Assembly: GCA_022822625.1 (NCBI GenBank) | Contig: JAJEAV010000077.1 | Coordinates: 1-41,214, forward strand | Direction of reading: 5' to 3' | Origin: Gammaproteobacteria bacterium | GTDB lineage: Bacteria; Pseudomonadota; Gammaproteobacteria; Arenicellales; Poriferihabitantaceae | DNA: 41,214 nt | Shown here: in pieces, positions 19,729 through 30,483 of the stretch | Layout: every line of letters starts with the position of its first letter | Position numbering within the stretch: the stretch's first letter is position 1 | Notes under the pieces: model-generated | Seen by the model: the letters and a program-made list of their open reading frames with translations, nothing else | Databases searched by the model: none | Told to the model about the DNA's origin: nothing | Made by a program: the position numbers and the translations under genes

Positions 19729-19743
19729 TATGACTGGAAAATC
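19726..19743 (-). promoter_or_regulatory. Five-codon leader ORF overlapping the ATPase start
   Basis: On the minus strand AAGGAG precedes, by 9 nt, an ATG opening the frame MIFQS, whose TAA overlaps the ATPase ATG as TAATG. The ATPase start has no Shine-Dalgarno sequence of its own, so translation may depend on termination-reinitiation from this leader. Farther upstream TATAAT (around 19872) may be a -10 element. Confidence 0.4.
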
Positions 19744-19906
19744 ATGTCAGTACTCTCCTTGAAGGCACCTCATGCTATCCTTGCCCTTTGTTTGATTTCC
19801 CGCTTTTGTCTCATATGCGATTGTTGGGGATAACGATCGGAGAAAAATCACGGTAGGCATTCACCCGAATATTATATGCCCACAAACCAACCCATGAATA
19901 AATCCA

Positions 19907-21208
<1,302 letters not shown>

Positions 21209-21416
21209 TCAGGCCGGTTTGGATTCACGACACCATCTATTGACAAGGTGAACCGGGCAGTCTGAATGCCCGACCAGATTTTCCATTGTGGTCCAAGGCG
21301 AATTACTAGAATTCCTACTGTTTTTGGGAATTATAGGGCCGATGTGGCACATCATCTTGAGGATGTGGATTTTCCAGATCGGAAAAGTACCTGACCCTGT
21401 TCAGTTCAACGCTTAT

Positions 21417-21445
21417 TTGTCAAATCATGAATCATGCCATAATAT
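21417..21445 (+). promoter_or_regulatory. Candidate sigma-70 promoter for yggX
   Basis: TTGTCA (21417-21422) and TAATAT (21440-21445) are separated by 17 bp, ending about 30 bases before the yggX start. It lies in the 277-base divergent interval with murA, which otherwise shows nothing notable. Confidence 0.5.
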
Positions 21446-21476
21446 TACTGAAGAATAACGAATGATGAATATCAAA

Positions 21477-21740
21477 ATGACTCGAATGGTGAACTGTAGA
21501 AAACTGGGGAAAATGGCCGAAGGACTGGAAAATCCAACTTGGCCAGGCGAGCTTGGGCAACGTATCTTTGAAGAAATCTCCATTGAAGCCTGGCAGGATT
21601 GGCTTGGCAAACAAACTATCTTGATCAACGAATATAAATTAAACCCAAGGGACCGGGAGCACAAAAGATACCTGATCCAGCAAATGGAAGCCTATCTATT
21701 CGGTGATGGCATTGAATTGCCCGAGGCCTGGAACAAGTAG
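21477..21740 (+). CDS. yggX: Probable Fe(2+)-trafficking protein YggX
   Basis: Small protein implicated in protecting Fe-S clusters and in oxidative-stress resistance. Family features: MTRMVNCRKLGKMAEGL with the conserved Cys near the N-terminus, WPGELGQRIFEEIS, AWQDWLGKQTILINEY, and a C-terminal FGDGIE region. I place the start at the ATG at 21477, matching the family N-terminus; the ATG at 21462 would add five residues. In E. coli yggX follows mutY; here it is alone, divergent from murA. Confidence 0.9.
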   Translation: MTRMVNCRKLGKMAEGLENPTWPGELGQRIFEEISIEAWQDWLGKQTILINEYKLNPRDREHKRYLIQQMEAYLFGDGIELPEAWNK

Positions 21741-21972
21741 CAGAGGGATCGCAAGGCATACTCTACAAAAGAATATGTCAGTAACAGAGAGCGCATTTCT
21801 CGACCAGGCAGAACTGAACAAAGAACAGAAGGTATCTGGACAAAAGGAAAGTAGACAAGCCTATTTACAAATCGAACTGCTTTAGGAAACTGGATAAAAG
21901 TCTGCTGGAGACAGCCGTTAAAAAATGAGACGGTCGCTATTTTCGTTTTGTGATAAGCAATAGGGGAAAACC

Positions 21973-22647
21973 ATGAAAAAACCTCCTCATGAGTTCTCGG
22001 GAAGCAATCTTCTTTCGGAACATGTTCATCAGAAAACCGGAATACTTGCCAGGTCTCTGATGAACAGAATCCAGAGACCCATCAACAGCCTTGCTGAACC
22101 TCAACCATGCAAATGGAAATCCATGCTGGTATTCTGTGCGATCGCGCTTGGACTGCTACACCTGCCGGCCAAGGCCGATTTGGTCAAGGAACAGGAAAAA
22201 ATTCGCCAACAGTATCCCAATGTAACCCATATCAGCGCCGATCAACTAGAGGGTATGCTCAACCATTCACGGGGACAAATCGCATTGTTTGATGTGCGCG
22301 AAAAACCGGAGTTCAGGGTAAGCCATATCGAGGGAGCAATCCGGATTGACCCGAAAATGTCAGGACAGGAATTTCTGAGTCGATATGGCGACAGCATCCA
22401 TAACCGCAAAGTGGTCTTTTACTGCTCTGTGGGATATCGATCTTCAAACATGGCAGAAACTCTCCTCAACCAGTCTCCGACACATTCTGCTGCCGATATC
22501 CTGAATCTTCGCCATGGCCTGTTTGGGTGGCACAATCAGAAAAGAGAACTGGTCAATGACAATTCGTCCACCGAGTTGATCCACCCCTACAATTTGTGGT
22601 GGGGGCGCATGATCGAACGCCGCGAGCTGAGGAGCTACAAACCGTAA
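21973..22647 (+). CDS. Exported rhodanese-domain protein
   Basis: Probably handles persulfide or thiol chemistry in the periplasm. A hydrophobic segment MLVFCAIALGLLHLPAKAD (51-69) resembles a signal peptide with a cleavage site after AKA; the 50 residues before it are unusual, so a later start (for example M51) is possible. However, the ATG at 21973 has a good AGGGGAAA ribosome site. A single rhodanese domain follows (about 85-190) with FDVREKPEF, SHIEGAIRID and active-site Cys151 in YCSVGYRSS. Only 27 nt separate it from the dioxygenase gene, so it heads a three-gene operon. Confidence 0.8.
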   Translation: MKKPPHEFSGSNLLSEHVHQKTGILARSLMNRIQRPINSLAEPQPCKWKSMLVFCAIALGLLHLPAKADLVKEQEKIRQQYPNVTHISADQLEGMLNHSRGQIALFDVREKPEFRVSHIEGAIRIDPKMSGQEFLSRYGDSIHNRKVVFYCSVGYRSSNMAETLLNQSPTHSAADILNLRHGLFGWHNQKRELVNDNSSTELIHPYNLWWGRMIERRELRSYKP

Positions 22648-22674
22648 CTGCACTCGGCACATAGAGACAGGCCG

Positions 22675-23580
22675 ATGGATTCTTCAATAGCCGCTTCAGG
22701 TGTATTCACAAGCACACGCCAGTTTCTGGCGTGGAAGAAACAGAAACTGGATGGGTATGGGTCCGAATACACGAATCTCCCCGTAAACATAGCTGATCCA
22801 TTCAGGATCAGGGAAGATGAATATACCCACCTAGTCGAACAGGTTCGAAGACGAAATTTCGTATTGTATCGACTGGACCCGGAATATTCCGAATCACCGC
22901 AGGCAGTCATGGCTCTATGCCGACAGTTGGGCCTTGTATCGACGATCGGCAATCCCGAATCTGGACAGGATCATGTCTCCTACATCCATGACCGGACACG
23001 GGGTCTCGAAAACCCGAGCCGCTACATTCCTTATACATCGAAGCCCCTGAACTGGCATACCGATGGGTATTACTACCCGGAAAATCATAAAGTCCGCAGT
23101 TTCGTGATGCATTGCGCTCATCCGGCAGGGTCGGGAGGTGAAAACGGCTTGATCGATCACGAGATGCTGTATATCCAGATGCAGGAACTTGCTCCCGAAC
23201 TTGCTCAGTGCCTTTGCCTGCCCGATACATTGACCATTCCACAGAATGTCGAACAGGGGAAAGTCCTTCGTGAAACCTTCCAGGGGCCGGTTTACTCAAT
23301 GGATGAAAATGGCTGCCTTTATATGAGATTTACCCAGCGCAGGCATCACATCATCTGGAAACAATGCTCGAAAGTCACTCAGGCTATTGCATTTCTCAAC
23401 TCGATGCTCTCGAGCCCTCTGCCCTGGAAGGTGACAGTACGGCTGGCCAGAGGTGAAGGAATATTGTGCAACAACATCCTGCATTGTAGGCATGCCTATT
23501 CAGATTTGCACCCGGAAACTTCTGGAAGACTGCTGTATCGAATACGTTTTCACGAGCGAATGAGTCTGGGCCATCCATAA
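22675..23580 (+). CDS. TauD/TfdA-like Fe(II)/2-oxoglutarate dioxygenase
   Basis: Predicted non-haem iron oxygenase. In 301 residues the facial triad is visible: the HxD in LNWHTDGYY (H128, D130) and the distal His in NNILHCRHAY (H270), followed by GRLLYRIRF with the Arg that binds 2-oxoglutarate. Sequence style is nearer the gamma-butyrobetaine hydroxylase/clavaminate synthase side (LHCR like LHGR) than taurine dioxygenase. The substrate is unknown. It lies between the rhodanese gene (27 nt) and the Cas6-like gene (21 nt). Confidence 0.85.
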   Translation: MDSSIAASGVFTSTRQFLAWKKQKLDGYGSEYTNLPVNIADPFRIREDEYTHLVEQVRRRNFVLYRLDPEYSESPQAVMALCRQLGLVSTIGNPESGQDHVSYIHDRTRGLENPSRYIPYTSKPLNWHTDGYYYPENHKVRSFVMHCAHPAGSGGENGLIDHEMLYIQMQELAPELAQCLCLPDTLTIPQNVEQGKVLRETFQGPVYSMDENGCLYMRFTQRRHHIIWKQCSKVTQAIAFLNSMLSSPLPWKVTVRLARGEGILCNNILHCRHAYSDLHPETSGRLLYRIRFHERMSLGHP

Positions 23581-23601
23581 ACCGGAACTCTTCACCCCTC
23601 C

Positions 23602-24375
23602 ATGGAATCTATTCGTCTGGGCGAACATGATACACTTGATCTGGTCAAGCATTCGTTGATTCATATGCTCTGGAAAGAAACAGCCCGGGACCCATCCATC
23701 CAAATGAAGGAACAGGTACAGGATTGTGCTTTTCGTATCGAATGCCGGGAAATACCCGTTGATCATGCCTGGGAACTACGCGAACAGATTCTCGATGTCC
23801 TGCCATGGCTAATTGATGAACCGCAGGCCGCAATTCACTCGATTCATTCGGCTTCTTCAGCGAATGGATGGATTCGCCCTTCGCTTGACTCGGGTGACAT
23901 GATACAACTCTCTCGCCGCACCCGACTCCATCTCAGATTGCCCATGAATCGTATTGATGATGCCCGGGCCCTGATCGGAAAAGAGCTCATGGTTGCAGGC
24001 TGTTCAATCCTTGTCAGCGAAGTCATACAGCATCGCCTGCTTCCTTCAAGCACCGTATTTACGCGTTCAATGGATACCCGACAGGTAGAAGATGAACAGG
24101 CCTTCGAGGAAAACGTGATCCATTTGCTCTCCGAAATTGGGGTGGAACCGAAAAAACTATTGTGCGGTCTTGCCCATGAAATTTCATGCGGGGATCAAAA
24201 TATCCTGGCCAGAAGCGTGTTGCTGGCCGATCTTGAACCCAGTGAATCACTCCGCATTCAGGAAAATGGTCTCGGTACCAATGGCCTGCTTGGCTGCGGG
24301 ATTTTCCTTCCGCACAAAAGCCTGGATGCAGTCAACACCAACATCATAATGTCGAATTCGCTGATCCGAAACTAG
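23602..24375 (+). CDS. Orphan Cas6-like protein (Cmx6 / type I-MYXAN family)
   Basis: Cas6 proteins cleave CRISPR repeat RNA. The 257-residue sequence follows the Cmx6 family order: FRIECREIPVDHAWELREQI with a candidate catalytic His (H56), AIHSIHSA (77-84), SRRTRLHLRLP (104-114), HRLLPSSTVFTRSM, a helical segment, and the C-terminal ferredoxin-fold glycine-rich loop ESLRIQENGLG...GLLGCGIFLP (215-237). No CRISPR array and no other cas gene is in the window. It ends an operon with a dioxygenase and a rhodanese, so its RNA target may not be a CRISPR transcript. Residues 1-40 precede the match and are not recognised. Confidence 0.8.
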   Translation: MESIRLGEHDTLDLVKHSLIHMLWKETARDPSIQMKEQVQDCAFRIECREIPVDHAWELREQILDVLPWLIDEPQAAIHSIHSASSANGWIRPSLDSGDMIQLSRRTRLHLRLPMNRIDDARALIGKELMVAGCSILVSEVIQHRLLPSSTVFTRSMDTRQVEDEQAFEENVIHLLSEIGVEPKKLLCGLAHEISCGDQNILARSVLLADLEPSESLRIQENGLGTNGLLGCGIFLPHKSLDAVNTNIIMSNSLIRN

Positions 24376-24412
24376 GGTTTGATAAAGTAGAACCTGGATT
24401 AAAATCAGGATA

Positions 24413-24628
24413 TTGAACAGAAAGCGTGAGTCTTTCCGAGTTGGAGCGGGGAGGGTAGTCGAAGATGGTACGAAGACGGGCAAGGCACTGGACAGCGCGG
24501 TCGCACAGATGAGGGAGCGCAGTTACGGGGACAAGTATCGGAACCAGGAACAGCCTATGCACCCGGTAGGCTTGGCGTTCGGTCGAAAAGAGCGCAATCC
24601 GGTAGAAATTCGTGTCGAAAGTACTTGA
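24413..24628 (+). pseudogene. C-terminal relic of AAA-ATPase-like/DUF1703 protein
   Basis: The frame reads LDSAVAQMRERSYGDKYRNQ, HPVGLAFGRKERNPVEIRVE, matching the last 60 residues of the remnant at 14570-15073 almost motif for motif. The remainder of the gene is missing and there is no plausible start. The relic fills the 305-base interval between the Cas6-like gene and the next ORF; nothing else was seen there. Confidence 0.65.
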
Positions 24629-24680
24629 TTACCGAGTATTCTAATATAGAGTGCCAATTTAACCAGACCATAATGTCAAC

Positions 24681-25253
24681 ATGTTACAGAAAGCACGAAT
24701 TCGCACGGACTGGAAGTCGCACGACCGGACAATATCAATAAGCGAACTGGCAAATGCATTTTCGGCCATCTGCTGGCGCATTGCCCTGTCCGCTGCCAAA
24801 AACCTCCATCAGCAGGATTTCCTCTATGTCAACGACGAACAGCGTCTGGCAGTCGTCCGGGAGTTTCTGTTCTTCCAGATTCATCTGTCTGACCGACTTG
24901 TCCACGACAAGCTCTCTGATGGCGACCGAAATGATTTCATCAACTCGCTCTCCTTGAATTGTCTAAGACACTACGCGGAAAACACAGTGGAACTGCTCGA
25001 TAGGCAACCCGACATGGAAGAGACCGTGAATGCCCTGAACCATGTCACAAGTTCCCTGGCCGGTTTCAAGTATGTCGACCAACAACCAGGCTATGAAATG
25101 TATCGATTACTCGGGGCACGTATCCGTGATATTCTCGGCGATGACCAGACCAACAAATGGGTCATTGACCAGATTATGGAAATAGACGGCCCGGAAATTT
25201 ATAATCTGTTCCACAAGTCCTGTACCAAACTAGTCAAGAACTCCGGGTACTGA
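24681..25253 (+). CDS. Conserved-looking helical protein of unknown function
   Basis: I do not recognise this 190-residue protein. It appears all-helical and soluble, with no signal peptide or membrane segment and few Cys (two Cys flank the ends: C32 in SAICWRIAL and one near the C-terminus in HKSCTKLVK). The TGA is 4 nt before the dsbD ATG, so the two are almost certainly co-transcribed. A role connected with DsbD or periplasmic thiol chemistry is only inference from position. Confidence 0.65.
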   Translation: MLQKARIRTDWKSHDRTISISELANAFSAICWRIALSAAKNLHQQDFLYVNDEQRLAVVREFLFFQIHLSDRLVHDKLSDGDRNDFINSLSLNCLRHYAENTVELLDRQPDMEETVNALNHVTSSLAGFKYVDQQPGYEMYRLLGARIRDILGDDQTNKWVIDQIMEIDGPEIYNLFHKSCTKLVKNSGY

Positions 25254-25257
25254 CCAG

Positions 25258-27519
25258 ATGCTCGACAAGCTCCGCCATTTCTATCTTGCACTCTTGCTCC
25301 TGCCCTTGCTGTCTGGGGTGGTTTCAGCGCAGGGGCTTGATGACTCCGAATTACTGCCTGAAGACGAGGCCTTTCAATTCGAGCTTATGCCGGTTGGCCC
25401 CTCCACAATTCGGGCAAGCTGGACGATTGCCGAGAATTACTATATGTATCGCGACAAGTTGAAGTTTGCGGTCGAGGATGCCGGCTACTCTTTCAAGACC
25501 CAGCAATACCCACAAGGCATCACCAAGGACGATCCCCTGTTCGGGATTACGGAAGTTTATGAAGATGGGTTCTCGGTGCTAATTGACGTCACGGGCAATG
25601 AAGGAGAATTCACCCTGATCTCGGAGGGACAAGGTTGCAATGAACCCGTTGGAGTCTGTTATGCACCGATTATCCACAATAACCGGCTCATCAGGACTGG
25701 CCAGATTATCCGGCTTTCCGCAAGCGAAGCGATACCCGATACGACAGCTTCAAGCCCTGACGCTCAAACGCAACAAACGGAAGCCGGGAATGTCAACCTA
25801 TTACGCGACCTGCTTGCCAAATCATTCTCTCAACCCGAATTTCTCAAGGTTGATGATGCCTTCAAGGTCGAAAACCTGTCCATCGATGCGCAGACCCTTT
25901 CCGGCAACTTTGTGGTTGAGCCGGGGTACTATCTGTACAGGGACAAGATCGGAGTCATGCTCAGTGACAAACCACTTGCAGTATCGATACCCCAAGCCCC
26001 CGAAAAGTACGAGGACCCCACGTTTGGAAGCACTGATGTGCATCGAACCGATTTCTTCTTCTCGGCAAATCGACCCATTGGCAGCCCGGAAGGAGAGGTT
26101 CTGGTCACCCTGACCTACCAGGGTTGTGCGGAAGGTGCGATCTGCTATCCCCCCGTCACCCGCGAATTCAGCCTCATTGCACCGGCCATGGCTGCGGATA
26201 CTGCACTTCCCACGTCAACCGAAGACTCCACGGAAGACTATTCCTTGATTGCGATACTCTCCGGTGCCTTCATTGCCGGTATCCTGCTGACCTTCACCCC
26301 CTGCGTGCTGCCAATGATTCCGATTCTCTCGAGCGTGATTGCCGGACAGGGCGAGAAAATCACCCGTTTGCGGGCAGGCACGCTCTCACTGTCCTATGTA
26401 CTGGGAACCATGGTGACCTATACTGCGATGGGAATACTGGCAGGTGCAACCGGTAGCCAGCTTCAGGCCTATTTTCAGAATATCTGGGCAATCGGGATTC
26501 TCTCGGGTCTTCTGGTATTGATGGCGTTATCCATGTTTGGCCTGTACGAACTACAGATACCGAGTGGACTGCAATCCAGAATCCAGAAGAAATCAGGTGG
26601 TTTGACCGGCTCCATCCCGTTGGTATTCCTATTGGGGCTGGTCTCTGCACTGATCATCGGAGCTTGCGTCTCTCCCATACTGATCTCAGTATTGGGAATA
26701 GCGGTCGCTTCGGGTGATCCTGTACTTGGTGCACAAACCATGGCCGCCCTGGCTCTCGGCATGGGCTTGCCACTCATTGCCATTGGGCTCGGAGCCGGGT
26801 ACTTGCTGCCCAAGGCTGGTATCTGGATGGAATCAATAAAATCCCTGTTCGGCATTCTGTTGATCGCCGTAGCGATCTATCTTCTGCAAACATTGCCGCA
26901 AATCCCGATTCTGCTGGTCTGGGGCACCTACCTGATCATCGTCGGCTATGCATTGATGCAAATGCACTCTGAAACGGGAACTGTCGGGTATCAATTCAAG
27001 ATCATCCTCAAGGGCCTTGGGGCCGTACTTCTGGTATGGGGAATTTGTGCACTGATCGGCGGGTTTATGGGACAACGGGATCTGCTGCGTCCAATTCCGG
27101 AAAGCCTCTTCACGGGCGGGCCGAACAATGCATCGGAAATATCTGACGCGCACCTGTTTGACCGCATTGCAAAAGAGAGCGAGCTTGAGCAATATCTCAT
27201 GCAGGCTGCTTCGAGTGGGCGCGGGGTAATTGTGGACTATTACGCGGATTGGTGCGTGGACTGCCTGAGGATGGAAGAATCCACATTCAAGGATAGCCTG
27301 GTTGTTGCCGAAGTGGAAAACCGCTTCATTGCATTGCAGGTGGATGTCACGAACCCAAAAGACAACAATGCCAATGCACTCAAAAAACGCTTCAATGTAT
27401 TTGGCCCTCCGGCAATGATATTTCTGGATCAGCAAGGCATGGTCCTGAGTGATTTCAATTTCTATGGATACAAGAATCCACAGGACTTCCTAGAGCACCT
27501 GAAACGCATCAATCTCTAG
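25258..27519 (+). CDS. dsbD: Thiol:disulfide interchange protein DsbD with duplicated alpha domain
   Basis: Moves reducing equivalents from cytoplasmic thioredoxin to periplasmic proteins. After a signal peptide (cleavage near VSAQ, residue 24) there are two tandem N-terminal domains, about 36-152 (MYRDKLKF, Cys127/Cys134) and 200-307 (LYRDKIGV, Cys290/Cys296). The beta membrane domain follows (about 328-600; TFTPCVLPM with C349 and IIGACVSPI), then a thioredoxin-like gamma domain with WCVDC (C666/C669). At 753 residues it is about 150-190 longer than E. coli DsbD because of the duplication. The 3' end is 5 nt from the convergent dctM stop. Confidence 0.93.
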   Translation: MLDKLRHFYLALLLLPLLSGVVSAQGLDDSELLPEDEAFQFELMPVGPSTIRASWTIAENYYMYRDKLKFAVEDAGYSFKTQQYPQGITKDDPLFGITEVYEDGFSVLIDVTGNEGEFTLISEGQGCNEPVGVCYAPIIHNNRLIRTGQIIRLSASEAIPDTTASSPDAQTQQTEAGNVNLLRDLLAKSFSQPEFLKVDDAFKVENLSIDAQTLSGNFVVEPGYYLYRDKIGVMLSDKPLAVSIPQAPEKYEDPTFGSTDVHRTDFFFSANRPIGSPEGEVLVTLTYQGCAEGAICYPPVTREFSLIAPAMAADTALPTSTEDSTEDYSLIAILSGAFIAGILLTFTPCVLPMIPILSSVIAGQGEKITRLRAGTLSLSYVLGTMVTYTAMGILAGATGSQLQAYFQNIWAIGILSGLLVLMALSMFGLYELQIPSGLQSRIQKKSGGLTGSIPLVFLLGLVSALIIGACVSPILISVLGIAVASGDPVLGAQTMAALALGMGLPLIAIGLGAGYLLPKAGIWMESIKSLFGILLIAVAIYLLQTLPQIPILLVWGTYLIIVGYALMQMHSETGTVGYQFKIILKGLGAVLLVWGICALIGGFMGQRDLLRPIPESLFTGGPNNASEISDAHLFDRIAKESELEQYLMQAASSGRGVIVDYYADWCVDCLRMEESTFKDSLVVAEVENRFIALQVDVTNPKDNNANALKKRFNVFGPPAMIFLDQQGMVLSDFNFYGYKNPQDFLEHLKRINL

Positions 27520-27524
27520 ATTCA

Positions 27525-28784
27525 CTAGATCAGGGTTGTAGAAAGATCGGGAAATCTGCTCAACAACAGAAGAACTATCAGGGTGGCCAGCAGAAACGGC
27601 CACAACGCCCTGAAGATCTGGACCGGCTTTACCGCCGACATGGCCGACGCAATATACAGGCCAACCCCAACCGGCGGCGTCAAAAGCCCGAGGATCAGAT
27701 TGATGCTGATTACTATGCCAAACTGATAGGGACTGATCCCATAGGAACCCATGGCAATGGGCAACAGAATGGGAGTCACCAGTATGATGGCAGCAATACC
27801 GTCAATCAACATGCCCACCAAAAGCAGGACCCCATTCACAATCAGCAGAAACACGAACGGGTCGGCAGTGACAACAGTGATCAGTGCTGCGAGTTTCTGC
27901 GGTATGGCCTCGTAGATGATAACCCAGCCAAAAACATTGGCCGTCGCTATCATGAAAATCACCAGCGCTGAATTCCCTGCAGTACGAACAAGGACCGTAC
28001 CCAGATCAGAAACCTTGAGATGCCGGTAAACAAACCTGCCTAGCAGGAACGCAATTACCGAAGCAATGGCCGCCGATTCAGTGGGGGTGGCAACACCAAA
28101 CAGAATTGCAGAAATAATGGAAGCTGGAATTAGTACCGCTGGCAGGGATTCGAGCAGCGCCTTTGCCGACTCTCTGGCTGACATCCACTCTTTGCGAGGT
28201 AGAGGTGATATCCATCCCAGCACCGTAATTACCATGACAAAACCCAGAAACATCATCATCCCGGGAATGATGCCGGCCAGAAACATGTCGCCGATGGGTA
28301 TCTGTGCCAATACACCATAAATGATAAACAGCATGGAAGGCGGTATCACGGGAGCAAGCAGGCCCCCGGCGGCGGTCGTGGCTGCCGCAAAACCCGGATC
28401 GTACCCTTCCTCGGTCATGGCCGGAACCATTGCACGGGACATGATGGCAATCTGGGATACCGCCGAACCAATGATGGCCGCCATAAGCATATTCGAGACG
28501 ATATTGATCCACGCCAGTCCACCACGGAAACCGCCGACGAACACTCGCGCTACCTTGATCAGTCTTTCAGTAATCCCGCCCGCATTCATCAGCTCGCCGG
28601 TAAGCATGAACAGTGGTATGGCCAAGAGACCATAATTCTCCAGACCGGAAAACATCTGCTGTGCAAAGCTGTCGAACAGGATGAAGTTGTCGCTCTCTGC
28701 AATATAGACAATCGCGGACAAGGCAAGTACCACCGCAATCGGAACGGTACCGAAAAGCAGTACACAAAAAATCAGCGCGGTCAC
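27525..28784 (-). CDS. dctM: TRAP transporter large permease subunit DctM
   Basis: Twelve-segment membrane subunit that drives sodium- or proton-coupled uptake. The 419-residue protein has the family signatures IPLFMLTGELMNAGGITERL, GSAVSQIAIMSRAMVPAM, GGLLAPVIPPSMLFIIYG, and LGLLTPPVGVGLYIASAM near the C-terminus. Its ATG overlaps the dctQ stop. It is the last gene of haaO-dctP-dctQ-dctM. The substrate is probably the compound degraded by the neighbouring enzymes. Confidence 0.95.
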   Translation of the reverse strand: MTALIFCVLLFGTVPIAVVLALSAIVYIAESDNFILFDSFAQQMFSGLENYGLLAIPLFMLTGELMNAGGITERLIKVARVFVGGFRGGLAWINIVSNMLMAAIIGSAVSQIAIMSRAMVPAMTEEGYDPGFAAATTAAGGLLAPVIPPSMLFIIYGVLAQIPIGDMFLAGIIPGMMMFLGFVMVITVLGWISPLPRKEWMSARESAKALLESLPAVLIPASIISAILFGVATPTESAAIASVIAFLLGRFVYRHLKVSDLGTVLVRTAGNSALVIFMIATANVFGWVIIYEAIPQKLAALITVVTADPFVFLLIVNGVLLLVGMLIDGIAAIILVTPILLPIAMGSYGISPYQFGIVISINLILGLLTPPVGVGLYIASAMSAVKPVQIFRALWPFLLATLIVLLLLSRFPDLSTTLI

Positions 28785-29338
28785 TGTACAGGACCCATTG
28801 ACTTGACGGTTCTTTCAGAATCAAGCCCCGAAGTCAGATTTGCCACCGAATGCAACAGCATTCCAAAAGAGAAGAACCACATGACCAGCCATATCCATGC
28901 CTTGTTTATGCGGAGCGTGGTGGGTTCTGCATAGATAAAGTTAAAGGTATCTTTCTGGAATGCGCCCACATCAAGTCCGGCAGCAATCAACGCATCGGGA
29001 CGATACCAGCGCCAGCAGAAAAATACCATGGCAACCGCAAACAGGAAAACACAGAAGTCGGCACACCTTGTGATGATTTTTCCTGTTCCGGGAGGCGTGA
29101 AATCAACCAGTAGCGAGACCGCTACAGAGTGACCATAATGAATGCTGGACGATGCAGCCAGGAATGTCATCCAGGCCATGGCATAGATTGCTGCTTCGTC
29201 AACCCAGTAGATCGATCGATCAAGAGCCCGCGTTACGACATTCAGCAATATCAGTGCGGCAATTGCCCCGACAAAAACCGTTGCAAATACAATCTCGATT
29301 CTTGCCCATACTGCCGATACCTTTCGAAGCAATGACAA
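28781..29338 (-). CDS. dctQ: TRAP transporter small permease subunit DctQ
   Basis: Four-helix membrane subunit linking the binding protein and the large permease. The 185 residues show four hydrophobic segments (VFATVFVGAIAALILLNVV, a second around YAMAWMTFLAASSS, a third at CVFLFAVAMVFFCW, the last at IWLVMWFFSFGMLL) and the family's conserved R-x-x...WVDE pattern (ALDRSIYWVDEAAIY). It overlaps dctM by ATGA and follows dctP after 113 nt that include a hairpin. Confidence 0.92.
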   Translation of the reverse strand: MSLLRKVSAVWARIEIVFATVFVGAIAALILLNVVTRALDRSIYWVDEAAIYAMAWMTFLAASSSIHYGHSVAVSLLVDFTPPGTGKIITRCADFCVFLFAVAMVFFCWRWYRPDALIAAGLDVGAFQKDTFNFIYAEPTTLRINKAWIWLVMWFFSFGMLLHSVANLTSGLDSERTVKSMGPVQ

Positions 29339-29357
29339 GCGAATTTACCTATTAAGG

Positions 29358-29392
29358 CCGCAACAGCCATGCCGAGAGCATGACTGTTGCGG
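29358..29392 (-). terminator. Strong hairpin between dctP and dctQ
   Basis: A 15-bp stem (29358-29372 with 29378-29392, one mismatch) and a 5-nt loop lie between dctP and dctQM. There is no long U-tract. Such hairpins often stabilise or partly terminate the transcript so that more binding protein than permease is made. Confidence 0.55.
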
Positions 29393-29451
29393 AACTTGTA
29401 CAAAGAGGAATTGGCCTGGAGAATTGGCTCCCAGCCCGTAATTCAGGGATT

Positions 29452-30471
<1,020 letters not shown>

Positions 30472-30483
30472 TCAATGGAATTT

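Noticed and set aside
23602..24680. CRISPR array near the Cas6-like gene
   Set aside because: No regularly spaced direct repeats were found around the gene or elsewhere in the window.
27516..27540. Bidirectional terminator between dsbD and dctM
   Set aside because: Only short CTAGA repeats are present; no stable stem with a U-tract can be drawn.
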